Origin: Tamarix chinensis | Lineage: Eukaryota; Streptophyta; Magnoliopsida; Caryophyllales; Tamaricaceae | Length of the DNA: 64,000 nt | Reading direction: 5' to 3' | Assembly: GCA_030549775.1 (NCBI GenBank) | Contig: CM060181.1 | Span: forward strand, 2,914,001 to 2,978,000 | Shown here: positions 11,297 to 23,489 of the stretch, piece after piece | How positions within the stretch are numbered: the first letter of the stretch is position 1 | Layout: every line of letters starts with the position of its first letter | Translations under genes and position numbers: made by a program | Notes under the pieces: generated by a model | Told to the model about the DNA's origin: nothing | What the model saw: the letters and a program-made list of their open reading frames with translations, nothing else | Database searches by the model: none

Positions 11297-11659
11297 TTAG
11301 TTTGTCCATCCGTTTATGGATGATATGAAGTACTGAATGAAAATTTGGTGTCTAACATGTGTCATAATGTCTTCCAAAAAAAACTTGACATTCCTATCTG
11401 AAACAATACTTTTAGGTATGCCATGTAGTTTCAAAATTTCTTTGAAATACAAATTAGCGACATGTGTACCATCATCAATTTTATTACATGGAATAAAATG
11501 ATTCATTTTATAAAACCTATCTACTACAACCATAATAGAGTCTTTACCTCTTTGTGTTCTAGGAAACCCTAAGATAAATTCCATACTAACTCCTTCCCAT
11601 AGTTGACTAGGCATAGGTAATGGTGTATACAAACCTTCGTGAAAGAAAATTTTACTCAT
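11297..11659 (-). pseudogene. Integrase core of the 4301-16548 gypsy element
   Basis: The 120-residue frame contains [30 protein letters not shown], then [17 protein letters not shown]. These match the catalytic core of Ty3/gypsy integrases, where the canonical W..(I/V)SMDF(I/V) holds the first acidic residue and (S/T)DR(D/N)xxF the second. In this copy the first acidic position appears as MEF and the second as SDRN. The frame ends before the third acidic residue (Glu). The remainder of integrase lies past the CACTA insertion. Integrase would insert the element's cDNA. This copy is broken. Confidence 0.85.
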
Positions 11660-11789
11660 TTTACAAGTAAGACATTGGTTTACTATAATTTTGTAAACTC
11701 TTTATCATTTGTGGCCAATAGAAATTTTCTTTTGATATCTCAAATGTTTTCTAAGTACCAAAATGGCTCGCTATAACTCCTTCATGTAC

Positions 11790-12011
11790 CTATTTTATAA
11801 GTAATTCCCTTTTACTTGACCTTAGTATACAAAGTCTATGAAGTTTAAATAATAATTCATCTTGTATTATATAATTACCATGGTTTCCATTTTCCTTACA
11901 TGCCTGATATTCCTCATAAAAATCTTCACCATTAGGATACATTTCTTTTAGCATTTCAAAAAGTAGCAATTTAGAATCCAACATGATGAGTATATCTTCT
12001 AGAGAGAGCAT
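11790..12011 (-). pseudogene. RNase H-integrase linker of the gypsy pol gene
   Basis: The 73-residue frame reads in parts LDSKLLLFEMLKEMYPNGEDFYEEY, then GNYIIQDELLFKLHRLCILRSSKRELLIK. This is the typical plant gypsy segment between RNase H and the integrase zinc-binding region, where the ...IQDGFLFKGNRLCIP.. string precedes the HHCC motif. Same strand and order as the neighbouring pol pieces. Confidence 0.75.
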
Positions 12012-12019
12012 CTGCTACT

Positions 12020-12520
12020 ACTTTTTCTTTTCCATCTAAGTGTTTAACATAGAACACAAAGTATTGTAAGAAATTTACCCACTTTGCATGTCTAGACTTA
12101 TTTTATTTTGACCATGTAAATATTTCAAACTTTCATAATCAGAATATAATGCAAAGGGTTTAGGTCTCAAATAATTATTCCATGTCTATAAACTTTATAT
12201 GATGGCAAATAATTACTTGTCATATGTATAATACTTTAATTTATCACCATTTAACTTTTCACTAAAGTATCCAATAGGTCTTATTTTCTTATGAAATAAA
12301 TCCTCCTATACCTACCCTACTAGAACCACAAGTTACCTCAATGAGTAGGCCAAAATTAGGAATAGATAATACAAGAAAATTGCACAATTTATTCCTGAAA
12401 GTATCAAAGACTTTTGTGGCTTCATTTCCCCAAATAAATTCTCCTTTTTTCATGATTTAAGTAATAGGTGCATCTATAGTAGAAAAATCTTTAATAAATC
12501 TTGTATAATAAAGAAAACTA
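12020..12520 (-). pseudogene. Degenerate RNase H region of the gypsy pol gene
   Basis: Lies between the reverse transcriptase fragment and the linker. Short minus-strand stretches fit the plant gypsy RNase H context, but stops in every frame prevent a continuous reading. The assignment is from gene order. Confidence 0.5.
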
Positions 12521-12523
12521 TAA

Positions 12524-12862
12524 TTATAAGCATAAATTCACATTTTTTAATTTTTCATATAGTTTAGTTTCCCTTATTTTATCAAATAGTTTCCTTAAAT
12601 TTACAAGATGCTCATATTCATTTTTACTGTATATAAGTATGTCATCCAAATAAACTACAATGAAGTGAACTAGGAAAGGACTAATAACTTCATTCATTAT
12701 TCTCATGAAATAACTAGGTGCATTACGTAACCTAAAACACATAACAACACATTCATAGAGTCCATATTTAGTTTTAAAGGTTGTTTTCCATTCATCGCCT
12801 CCCCTAATCCTCATTTTATGATAACCACTTCTTAAGTCTATTTTGGAGAATGTGCGCCACAA
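12524..12862 (-). pseudogene. Reverse transcriptase fragment with intact YLDD motif
   Basis: The 112-residue frame contains [27 protein letters not shown], then [14 protein letters not shown], then [11 protein letters not shown]. These are the conserved blocks of Ty3/gypsy reverse transcriptase, with the catalytic Asp pair in YLDD preserved. This enzyme copies the element RNA into DNA in the particle. The upstream part (to about 13120) is visible only in broken pieces. The canonical GL(S/T)NAP block reads RLRNAP here, so it is mutated. This gene cannot be functional as it stands. Confidence 0.9.
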
Positions 12863-13600
12863 ATTTCATCAAGCATGTCATCAATTCTAGAAATAGGAAA
12901 ATGATACTTGATATTTATATTATTTACGGCTCTAGAATATATGCACATATGTCAAGTACCATTCTTTTTAGGAACTAATAAGGTAACCACATAAAAAGGA
13001 CTCATGCTTTCTCTCATATAACCTTTATTCACAAGTTCTTGAATTTATCTTTGCAATTCCTTGTCTTTCTCTAGATTAAATCTATAAGGAGGTTGATTAG
13101 GTAAAGTAATTATAGGAATTAAACATATAGAATGCTCTATACCTCTAATAGGTGGTAGTCTAGGATGTAAATCATTAAGAAATGCATCATTATATTCAAC
13201 AAGAAAACTAGAAAGGTTTGAATTATTATAAATTTTCTCCCTAAACTAAGATTCTTTCACTACTAAGGCATAACAAACACCCTCTTCCTCAATGCAATTA
13301 ATCATTTATTGTTAATGTAAGAACAAGCTCTTTTTAATCTTAGTTGGTTGTATATAATCACTTTGAGATGGTTTCAACTTATATATATTTTTATTTTACC
13401 ACAATATATTCATTATTCAAACCATTATAAGTTTCATTTCTATCATATTGTCATGGTATTCCTAGTAAAATACCATAAGCATCCACAGACCAAACATCAC
13501 ATAATACCTCATCATGATAATCACTAATTTCAAAAGTATTTAGGGTTTGTTTAGCTACCTTATCTTCTTTGTCCTTATTAAGCATTGTAATGAATATGGT

Positions 13601-13822
13601 TTAGGATGTGTAGTAGTCACTAGCCCTAGTTTTTTGACCATTTTTTTCACTAGAAATATTAGTGCATGAACCACTATCTATTATGACCCTACAAATCTTA
13701 TCTCCAATTATACACTTAGTTTTAAAAAATTTATCCCTTTGTGTAGATTGATTATTAAGTTGTATTTTTAATTCCCTTTTAAGTACAAAATAAGGATTAC
13801 CATCCTCTTCATACATACTCAA
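13601..13822 (-). pseudogene. Aspartic protease fragment of the gypsy element
   Basis: The 73-residue frame contains CIIGDKICRVIIDSGSCTNISSE, the retropepsin active-site block with the D-S-G triad followed by SCTN, as in many plant gypsy elements. It lies between gag and reverse transcriptase in the expected order. The protease would cleave the polyprotein. The start of the frame is not the true start of the domain. Confidence 0.85.
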
Positions 13823-14012
13823 GGCATCATCATTAGATTAAGTTTCTAGGTCATCATCATCAACACATGGTTCTATGTTATCAATTTCACTTAAGGTCAA
13901 AACCCTTGGGTTAGGACATTCTCTAGTAAAATGATCATATCCTTTACATTTGAACTATTTTTTATCGGACATCTCACTTAATTTATTTTTACCCTTTTCA
14001 ATTTAGTTAGGT

Positions 14013-14273
14013 TTAGTATTTTTTATCATTAGCTGAACTGATATGTGTCCCAAGTTTGGATGTAGAAGCATTCGAATAAGTTTTGATGGATATAGAAGTT
14101 AAAGCACTAGTCTTATTATAAGCTTTGGTGGAATTAGTTTGTCTTTCACATTTTAAGGCCAGATTAGTCAAATCATCAAGAGAATAATAGGCCAAAATTT
14201 CAACTTTGTCTCTAATCAAGTTATTAAGGCCCCCTAAGTATCTAGCACACTTTTGTTCCTTGCTTTCTTGCAT
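14013..14273 (-). pseudogene. Gag fragment of the gypsy element
   Basis: The frame reads in pieces KEQKCARYLGGLNNLIRDKVEILAYYSLDDLTNLALKCERQ. This fits the end of the plant retrotransposon gag domain (..RFLxGLxxxI...V......L......A...E). The following Ser/Thr-rich part leads toward the zinc-knuckle region, which is broken (plus 13930-13980). The N-terminal half of gag lies in shifted frames at 14274-14900. Confidence 0.75.
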
Positions 14274-15787
14274 GTCACATTAGAGTGCTAGTCTTTAAAA
14301 TTCCACTAAGAAGTCTTTTTCTAAGAGTATTCAATTTGATATACATCTTTTGTGTATAATCCTAAGGTTCAAATTTTTTCTCTTGGGTGTTTCTTTAATT
14401 TTTTCCAAGACTTGATTTTAATTTTGTTTTACCTTTCACAAGTTCTATTAAGCTTATCACACCAAACCCTAGAAAAATTTTTGAATTTGAGAGTTGCTAA
14501 TTTACACTTCATCATCATATTCACTAAACTCAAATAGTGCTTCAATTTAATGCAACCACTCAAAAAGTAATTTGAAGTCTAATTCACCATAGAAATTATG
14601 GAGATCAAGCTTTATACGTTTATCTTCAAAATAGTTGTACCTTGGTGGATGATTTACATTGCTTATTTGGTTATGGATGATTTCATTGAATCCATTATCA
14701 TATGCTCTTTCTTTATACACTATTTGATTATTGAAGTGCCCTCCTCAATCTTGGACTACCCTCCTCACCATGCCTTCTACTCAGTCGTTTGTAGCCTCCA
14801 TGGTATTTTACATATATTAAAGAGTTTCTTGGTCGACTACCCTTGATTCTAGCCTTTAGAGTTATCTTTGAATGGAAGGAAGCTGATGTAGTTGTGCATT
14901 GGTGGCATGTACACTTGCTCCAAGTTGTTGAAAAGTATTAAACATTATCTTCATAAACACCTCTTCACCCATGGTCATTGCTCTTGCTAGAAGATGATTC
15001 AACACTCCTTGGTTGATGTTGGAAGTTGATTTTTAATGGCTTCTTGGTGGCTTTTCAAGGATCTTGGAAGCTTCTTGGACTTGAGAGGGTGGTGGTGATA
15101 GAAGGTAAGTGATAAAATGTATTATCGATAATTCTTGATACACTTAGATGCAATATTGGTGGACAATATATAATAATCTTGCTTGAAGGAAAAATCAGAA
15201 AGAAAATGCTGGGGAAGAATGATTTTGGTCAAAGAGAGTTTCTTTTCTATAAGTTATTAATGCTAAGGACGATAAGAGTAGTTGAATATCAAAATGATAC
15301 TCGAATAAAGTTGGAGCTTCTTGCTTGATTCAAGTCTATCAAGACTCAAGGATTGATGTCTGAATCTGCAAGATCTTGTTCAAACCAAAGATGGAAAAAG
15401 AAAGAGATCATCGAGGGAGAAAGAAGGATAATCATGGGAAGAGATCAAGATTTAATTGAGAGGATTGAAGATGAAAAGAAAACTTGAAGATAGGCTTATA
15501 CAATTTGAATAGTAATGGTTGGGAAGATCAAAATAAGGAAGAATTGAAGACTTACATTTAGGATTCATATGTTATGGTTGAAGAATAGGCAATATTGAAA
15601 TTCTACTATAAAGATTTAAATAGAAGGATGAAGATGTATTAGAGTTTAGATGAAGATGTATTCAACTCTTGAAGTTAAATATCATTATATATGCATGGAT
15701 GTGCATGGGAAATGCTAGAAGAGAAAACCTATGCATGAAAGTAGAAGAAGGAACATATAACAAACTTAACTTTGGTGTAAAGCCTGT
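14274..15787 (-). other. 5' interior of the gypsy element: decayed gag start and leader
   Basis: Between the recognisable gag end and the primer site. The first part probably holds the broken N-terminal half of gag, and the remainder is untranslated leader. No continuous frame is supported, and short frames on the plus strand look random. Confidence 0.45.
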
Positions 15788-15806
15788 CGAGGCTTTGATA
15801 CTAAAA
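15788..15806 (-). other. Primer binding site, tRNA-Met-like
   Basis: Read on the minus strand directly after the LTR end: TAGTATCAAAGCC, close to the TGGTATCAGAGCC complementary to initiator tRNA-Met in plant LTR elements. It identifies the right LTR as the 5' LTR. Confidence 0.75.
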
Positions 15807-16548
15807 TGGCATGAGTCTTCTTGTGTTAATGAAGATTTAAATGATGGTGGAAGGTGTAGAATCGACAATTGCTATGAAAGAAGGAGGAAAGAAGATATTT
15901 AAGTAAGAACTGATAAAGAATTCAACATTTGAATGTCACCCTATCTAAGATTACTCCAAGTATTCTTAGATAGGATTATTCAATCATAAAATAGAGGAAT
16001 AGCCAAATGTAATACTTGCATTAGATTTCAATATATTCAACCATTTGTTACAACTTATATAGGAAGTCTTATATTAAAACTAGCACACTAATTTAGCCAC
16101 ATGAAACACACATGGCTTGCTAGCACATAAAATAGTATAAAAAATATAATTATACCCTATATAATACACGAGTCAAAAAATACTATTACAAATAAAGTAA
16201 GCTAATTAGCTCATGAAAACAACTAACAAGAACTCTAATCAAAACGATGATGCTGACTTGAAATGTTGACTAGGTCTCTTATCTTGTGGAGTTGAATTTC
16301 ATGTATAATAGCTCCCTTTGACTTATAATAGTTTGTAACACACAAAATCTTATGTTTTTTAACATCTTAAAATTTCTTTATCTCCTTCCCGCAAATATGT
16401 TACATACTTGCAAGAATAACTTGAATCAAACTCATTAAGGTTAGTCATATTATTAATACCATTATCAAAAACATTTAATGTGATCGGTTCCATAATCAAG
16501 TATGCTAAATCTTTATTATTTTGAGGATCTATGGAGGCTCCTACATCA
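15807..16548 (-). repeat. 5' LTR of the 4301-16548 gypsy element
   Basis: Related along its length to 4301-5064. Plus-strand ends are TGGCATGAGTC and CTACATCA. It is 742 bp against 764 bp for its partner. Several indels separate the pair, so the insertion is old. Confidence 0.85.
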
Positions 16549-18206
16549 CATGCAAAATGAAAAATATAGTTAATTGCTAAAACTTAGAAATTACCTTCGC
16601 GCGAAGATATTATAAATTATTTTATTTTAGGCTTTTTGTGACAAATTATTATTTAAATAAATGATGGTATAAAATTAGATAATAATAGTGTAATTAGGAT
16701 TTTAAAGGTATTTTGGTAATTTTTGACCTATGTAAATAATAGGACATAAGATGCCCTTATTATATGAATAGATTGACCTTTTTATTGACTTTGACCTTTG
16801 CTTGGACCATTAACCCTAGGTTTAACTTGAATAAATTGAAAATAAAAGGACAAATAGTTAAGTAAGAAAATTAAAATTGTTTGCATTATGTGATGTATGA
16901 GATCATCAAATAAAGTTTTAATACTTAGAGTGGAAGACCTCAAGTTTGGAAATAGTTTACTCTGTAGGGCTAGTGACTCTAAAGATGAGGTAGAAGCCCT
17001 TATTTTGAATTTGGTTTTACTGGTGTACCTTAGTGCCCTAATAATGCCCGAGTCTACTCTATAGGAGACCTATAGGACCTATAGAATGTATAGATACTTC
17101 AGGATTAAGTGACCTAGGTTGGATGGTATTGTGAAACCATGAGTATGACAGGTGTACTTTATATATCTCTAGCTTTTATGGTTGGGAGGGTATTTTGGTT
17201 TTTTTTTTGTATGGTGCTTTATACATCTTCAGGTTTTTCATCTTATATCCTCCTGATTACTAAAAATGGAAATTAGTAAGGTATATGGTTATTAGTAATT
17301 TATTTTGTTATTGGTTTGGTAGTTACCTTTGTGCTTACTTATGGTTAATATAGATTGATTTGATATAATGGATGGGAGGGTAGTGTTTTACTTTATACAT
17401 TGGTATGACTAGAGTACCTTATATGTATTTGGGTTAGCAATTTTCCTTAAGCCTTATTTTGGAATTAATTTGGTTGGTTAGTTGATAAGCCTTAGTGTGC
17501 TACCATAATGGTTAGGGATATGATATGGTTATTTGTGTGTTTGATATGGATGAGTAATGGATAAGTATATTGGTTGTGGAACATGATACTTTGATGTTGT
17601 ACATTTTATCTTATGGTAATCATATTATTGTTATCACATGATTATTGTATAGTGTTATTGCATGTGGTTTGTTCACCGAGCCTTTTTTTTCTTGATTATT
17701 GTGTGATTATGTACAATGTGAACATGCTAACTCTTATGAGGTATTATGATTTACTCAGTACAAGGAGTAGTATTGATACTACATTTGTAGATGATTATGA
17801 TGACCATAGAGGTGCACAAGGTGCCTAAGAGTATCAAAGATCTAGGATCCTCGAGAGGAGTTTTCGATCTTAGCATTGGATTTTGAATTTAAGAGTTAGG
17901 ATAAATTGGTGATGTACCTACGGGTGTTATCTTTTGTTGTATTATATTTTCCTTTCAACTCTTATGTCCTATATTATCATTTGATTACTGTTATTGACGG
18001 AGAATGCTTATCTATAACTTTCATCTCTATTATTATCTCTTTCTTTCGGCAGTTTTGTTTTGGATCTAACTTATTTTCACATTATCACTTGACATATGGA
18101 AGGTGAGGGACCAGAATTATGCTAAGTGTGACAATATCACCCACTATTTTATAATTAATACTTCTGCAAAGCGAAAAATTTTAGTTGTAAATTTTGGGGT
18201 GTTACA
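16549..18206 (+). mobile_element. LTR fragment of the second gypsy family, plus strand
   Basis: About 16730-17110 matches the reverse complement of about 33100-33480 in the 25216-42691 element. Shared features include AACCCTAGG/AACTTG.ATAA near the start, GTGGAAGACC.CAAGTT, AAGCCCTT, and CCTATAG. The fragment ends AATTTTGGGGTGTTACA at 18206, a normal LTR end. No matching interior follows, so it is a solo or truncated LTR. Its left end cannot be placed, because it abuts the end of the 4301-16548 element. Short open frames in it (17613-18106) are not genes. Confidence 0.65.
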
Positions 18207-19784
18207 CTTATTCTTATAATAAAGTGGACTAAATGGAATGCATCCATTGATTGATAATTAATATATACTTATCCTTTATTCTCAATGTAAAATTGCTTTC
18301 ATATCCAAGAATAGAAGAGTAAGTGGCTTTAAAAGCTAAATTTTAGATTTCAATATTTGTTAATCATCAAAGTGGAACTTAGATTAAATGGTTTAACATT
18401 CTCCATTTATATGACAAAACTTTAGGAAAACATAAGATTTTATTTTAGCTTAGATAAATGAAATACAGGTAATAATAAATTTAATATTTATGTAGTGTTT
18501 TCATACTATGACTTCACTATTTTTATAGGCAAGTTTCCCTAGGTTACTTCTTGTTATACATTAGTATCATATAGAGCTATTGAAGTCCATATAAAAAGGC
18601 TCTTTATTCTTTATTTGTGCTCTTATTAGGAGTTTTTATTTATCATAAATAGCTTTACATGAATTCACAATACTATCATTAGTTTTTTTTTTCTATTTGC
18701 AAACAAGTATAACTACAACACATTATGTTATGTGTTTGTAATTAGCTTTATATATCACAATATATGGGCCACTTATTGAATTATCTTTAGAATAAACTTT
18801 AGATCAAATACTTTGCTTCATCCTTGTCCTCTGTTTTTTTCAATTGACTTGAGTGGAGAAAATTTCTCTATAACAAACAACTTTTTAACCTTTTTTCAAG
18901 CTCTCATATTAATCATTACATTATGAGTGCCTAGTATTCTATTTTGTCTTCATATGTGTTTGTAATTGAAAATTCCTCATACAATCTATGTGTGAGGACA
19001 AAGTCTTGTTTTTGAAGTTGAAGTTTTAATATTTGGAGGGAAGTTTCATATTTAAAATCCTATTTTCCTTATAAATTGTCCATTCATATGGATTATAAGT
19101 TTTTAATATTTGTTCTTTTGAAAAATTTAAATAATAGATAATTAACAACTATCAATAGAAATTTACTTTAACATATATTAATTATTAATTGGTGAAAATG
19201 TAATTAATTAAATATTTTAGGGTGCTATAATATAAAATATTGGCACAATAAGTAATCCATTTGATTTAGAGTAGAAAGTAATTCCTGATGAAGCTAATAA
19301 AAGATAGAGAGATGAGAGAATTGTTTTTGCAAAATAGCAAACTTCAACAAAATAAAATTCCCATTAATAAATTAGCTCAAAGTTAAAAAGTATAAATTTC
19401 CAAAACATTTTTAGTTGCATGCATTCAAGTTGTACTAATTTAAGCAATTAAATACATACATACATAAATATATGTATGTGTTTATATATGTATGTATGTA
19501 TGTATATAGTTGTGTGCGTTTAGCTATTACTATTCTAAAAAGTTGTATATACAGATGCATGTGAAGTATCAACCTAATTAGTTAAAATAACGTTACAAAT
19601 AGGGGCATAATGTATTCAGTAGCTGAAGTACTTCACATGCATGAATACAAGACAATCAATGTGTATGTGAAAGCTTATTTTAGTATGTTTTTTTAGTACC
19701 CCTTAGATTTTACATTAAGCTATATAACATCATATATAGCTTATTCATATATATGTATGGATTGTCATATCTTGGTAGAGCTAT

Positions 19785-19976
19785 TTAAAGGGTGGTATAA
19801 AAAAGTACAACAATTGTAGACTCATTCTCACTACTAATCTCAGTAGATGCTTCTACTCCAAAATCATCATCCTTGAAGTAACTTTTGTTGGAAGACTCAT
19901 CCAAGATAGTTTTGATTTCTTCCTAATTAGAAGAGCCTTTTTGATAGTTGCGACTTCCACCAATTTCCACGTAAAC
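19785..19976 (-). pseudogene. Dead terminal exon of a JIP23-like gene
   Basis: Exactly the same length (192 nt) as the terminal exon of the intact copy (23681-23490). It has the same CCTATAG acceptor and the same stop context. Its reading includes NYQKGSSN, then a stop, then DESSNKSYFKDDD. The stop is a TGG-to-TAG change at codon 18 of the exon (19925-19923), replacing a Trp that the intact copy keeps. The upstream exon that should lie to its right is missing, replaced by microsatellite and unrelated sequence. It is therefore a truncated relic of the duplicated gene. Confidence 0.85.
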
Positions 19977-20060
19977 CTATAGGAATATGGCCATGTGAAT
20001 TAATTATTTGTCAAAAATCATTTGCTAAACAAACAAGCAAACATATGTACATATATGCAT

Positions 20061-20062
20061 AC

Positions 20063-20108
<46 letters not shown>

Positions 20109-20149
20109 GTGTGTATGTGTGTATGTGTGTATGTGTGTGTGTGTGTATT
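20061..20149. repeat. (TA)n / (TATG)n / (TG)n compound microsatellite
   Basis: An uninterrupted TA run is followed by TATG and then TGTG units, at the place where copy 1 of the duplication loses similarity to copy 2. A related but shorter run (AT and ACAC words) sits in the intron of the intact gene near 23720-23770. Confidence 0.85.
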
Positions 20150-23100
20150 ATAATTCTAATTATTTTTTTATCTTGAATATATTCACTTAAATGTAAAAGG
20201 CCAACTTAGTATTTTTATGGGTATAAATTCTCTTAAATTTTAAAATATAATTTCTTCTTATCTATATGTTTCTTTTTATAATTTTTTGCCTTCTTTACTC
20301 TTTATAATTTTATTAATGATAAAAACCATAGTTTAGAATATGAATTTCCATTACCCAAAATTATAACTCTTAATCCACGAGAAGTTATTGATGTTATTAA
20401 GTTTTGCCATCATATTCTAATTTTCACTTCTCATTTTCTTGACTGAATGTTTTTCCAAGTTTATGATACACATTCAACAATTGGTATTGCTTGTAAATAG
20501 TAGTGCTATAAAATGTGACTATATTAGAGCTTACACGTGTGATTTTAGTGTCCTTTCGGCATTATCTATGGTACTTTATATTATAAAATCATACATGATT
20601 CATAATTTTATAGTTTTTATAAGATCTTATGATCATATGATCCAATTTAGAGCACTTAAATGAATCCTAAAGGGAATCACCATTCCAATATCCTTGTTTA
20701 GTGTTTTGGTCATGGTAATGTTGTAGTATATATCAATTTTGTGATATAGTATCAATGTAGTGTTATAATATTGCAAAATTATTTATGCATTTTATCGTGG
20801 GCATTGTGTCCTTGTGTGAATGATATAACATTATGTTCTCATTTGAATTCCATGCTACAGATTGTATATAATGGCATGTGAAAAGAATATGAATAAATGT
20901 TATTGCAATCACATGTGGTTGTAAGTTGCATTTGTATTTATAATGATAGTATCACCATGTGTGTATGTTATATATAAATATCGCATGTCATTTATGAATG
21001 CCTTGTGTTATTTTACCTCTTTTTTTTGTGATAGCAAGTTTTTTCTATGAAAAATAGTTTATTTTCTGATACCATAATTCTTCTATGATAGCATGGTTTA
21101 CCTATGACAACATAGTGACAATAAATGTCCAAATCAGCATTGATGCCTTCTTATCTAAATTTCAATTTCTTAAGATGCTTCCTTTTTTTTCATATATATA
21201 TATATAGATTATGTATTGAAAAGTCTATTTTACTTTTTACTTGGCAATTCTAGAGAATCTTATTCCATATAAGTAATTATTTTTCATATTTATATAATTA
21301 TTTCCGTGGAGGATAACACAACCAAAATTCTCTAACATAGGCTATCTATGAATAATGGTAGGAAAATGATTCAAAAAGTTCCATGGTTGCATTATACTAA
21401 TCTAATTATCTTACTTTTCGCTAAAGATTGAGTAAATCATTTCTTTGTGGAGAATATCTCTCACTTATGAAGCATATGAATGTTCTAACCAATTTTTGTC
21501 TTCTTACTCAAGTGTTATATGTTGGGAAAATGGCTCCTTAGTTAATTTTTATGTTTCCGTTTATCTAATACTTTTTATTAATAAGATTCTCTACTCTTTC
21601 CACTCTTTACTTGTATAAACACTCAAAAATATTTTTGTAATTGATGCGCTTTTTCAATAAATAATTTTCGTATAAAATAAAATAAAATCAATAAAATCAT
21701 CAATAACCAAAAATTTGTGTATATATATTTTCCTTTTTTCTGATATTAACACTTTCTCTAGTTTTTTTAAACTTAAGAAAGATGTATTTTTGAATTTTGG
21801 TTTCCCTTAAATTAGTTTTCTTCATTTAACAATCATGTCTTTTCTTTGCAATGGTGCATAGGATGATTCTTATAATAAAGTGTACTAAATGAATTGCGTA
21901 ATATTGATTAATAATTGACATATATTTATCATTTATTCTTAATGTAAACTTGCTAACATACTCTACAATAGAAGAGTAAGTACCTTTACAAATTATAATT
22001 TAGAATTCTCTATTTATTTGACACACACTTTAGGAAAACAAAAGATTTTAGTTTAGCTTAGATAAACGACGATAAACAAATAACCATGAACTTAGTCTTT
22101 ATGTATATTTTTCTTACTATGACTTTACTATTTTTATATGCATGTCTCCCTAGATTACATCTTGTTATGCACTAGTAGCAATGAGGATTGTGGTTGCATG
22201 TCATGGAAGCTATCCATTGCTTTATAAAATCATATACAACTATTGAATATAATAAATAAAAGGCCACATTTTCTTTATTTATGCTCTATCTAGGAATTTT
22301 TATAGATCGTAAATAGATTTACATGAATTAATAATACTATCATTTGTTCTTTTCTATTTGCAAACAAGTATTACTACAACACTGTTACGTGTTTGCAATG
22401 AGCTTTATATGTCACATTATATGGGCCCTATATTGGATTATCTTGATAATAAAGTATGGATCAAATACTTTATTTCATTCTTTTCCTTCCTTTTTTCATT
22501 TGACTTTAGTGGAGAATATTTTTCTATGACAAACAACTTTTTAACCTTTTCCCCTAAGCTATGTCTTATTAATCATTACATTATGAGCTCTAAATATTCT
22601 ATTTTGTCTTCAAATGAGTTTGCGATTGAAAATTACTCATACGACATGTGTGGGAGGAAAAAGTATTGTTGTTGAAGTAGAAGTTTCAACATTTGAAGGA
22701 AAATTTCATATTAAAAAAAATCCTATTTTCCATTTAAATTGTACATTCATATGGATCCTAATCTTTTGAATATTTTGTGTCTTTTGAACACTATGAAGAA
22801 TACACAGTGAAAAAATAGTAGTAGAAATTTATTTTAATATATATTCATTATTAGTTGATGAAAAGTTTATTAATTAAATAAAGTAAGGTGTTATAATACA
22901 AAATATTGGCACAGTAAATACTGGAGTATAACATAATTGTTAATGACGTTGATAAATGGTAGAGAGAGGAGAGAAATTTTCACAAAATAAAAAACTTCAA
23001 CAATATAAATTTTCCATTAATAAATTTTGTCAAAGTTAAAAAGTATAAGTTGCCAAAACATTTTAGATGCATGATTTCAAGTTCAACTAACTTAAACAAT

Positions 23101-23489
23101 TAAATAAATACACACACACAGACATAAATAGATGCAATCGTTCAACTACTACTATTCTAAACAATTATATATATATATTCACCCATTCAAGTGCTACTAT
23201 TTTAAACAACTAAATACATACATGCATGTGCGTGTACACACTCACACACACTCATATATAAGTACTTCGTATTATCATAATTATTTAAAATCAAGTTACA
23301 AATAGGGGCATACTTTATTTAGTAGTTGAATTACTTCACATGCATGCATACAAGGCTATCAAAGTGCATGTGTGAAATCTTATTTTAGTACATCTCCTGA
23401 GTGCCCCTTAGTTATTACATTTATCAATATAACATTATATCTAGCTTTGTTGTATATATGCATGGATTACCATGCCTTGGTACAGCTAT

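Larger units (their letters stand above)
4301..16548 (-). mobile_element. Decayed full-length Ty3/gypsy retrotransposon, split by a CACTA element
   Basis: Two related LTRs (4301-5064 and 15807-16548) enclose, on the minus strand, a primer site, gag, protease, reverse transcriptase, a linker region, integrase and a purine tract, in standard Ty3/gypsy order. Flanks CATGA and CATGC differ by one base, as expected for an old 5-bp target duplication. The coding part is broken by stops and frameshifts, and by the CACTA insertion at 5405-11059 between the integrase core and its C-terminus. The pol motifs (DSGSCTN, YLDD) and the C-terminal LSPLFSD..LRTN type sequence fit the chromovirus-like plant gypsy group. 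I cannot fix the lineage by eye. Confidence 0.85.
18212..21865. repeat. Tandem segmental duplication, copy 1
   Basis: Begins TTCTTATAATAAAGTGGACTA and is followed, at 21868, by the same start and the same order of landmarks. These include ATATGGGCC.., the JIP23-like terminal exon, CCAAATCAGCATTGATGCC and the CTACTCTTTCCACTC.. words. Copy 1 lacks the main JIP23-like exon. It carries instead a segment at 20160-21110 that is also present at 45155-47690. The frame seen at 20439-20663 lies in this segment and has no recognised product. Confidence 0.75.

Noticed and set aside
22344..22675. Frames of 61 and 105 codons in the duplicated host segment
   Set aside because: Not conserved as open frames in the parallel copies near 18680 and 50215; composition is AT-rich random.
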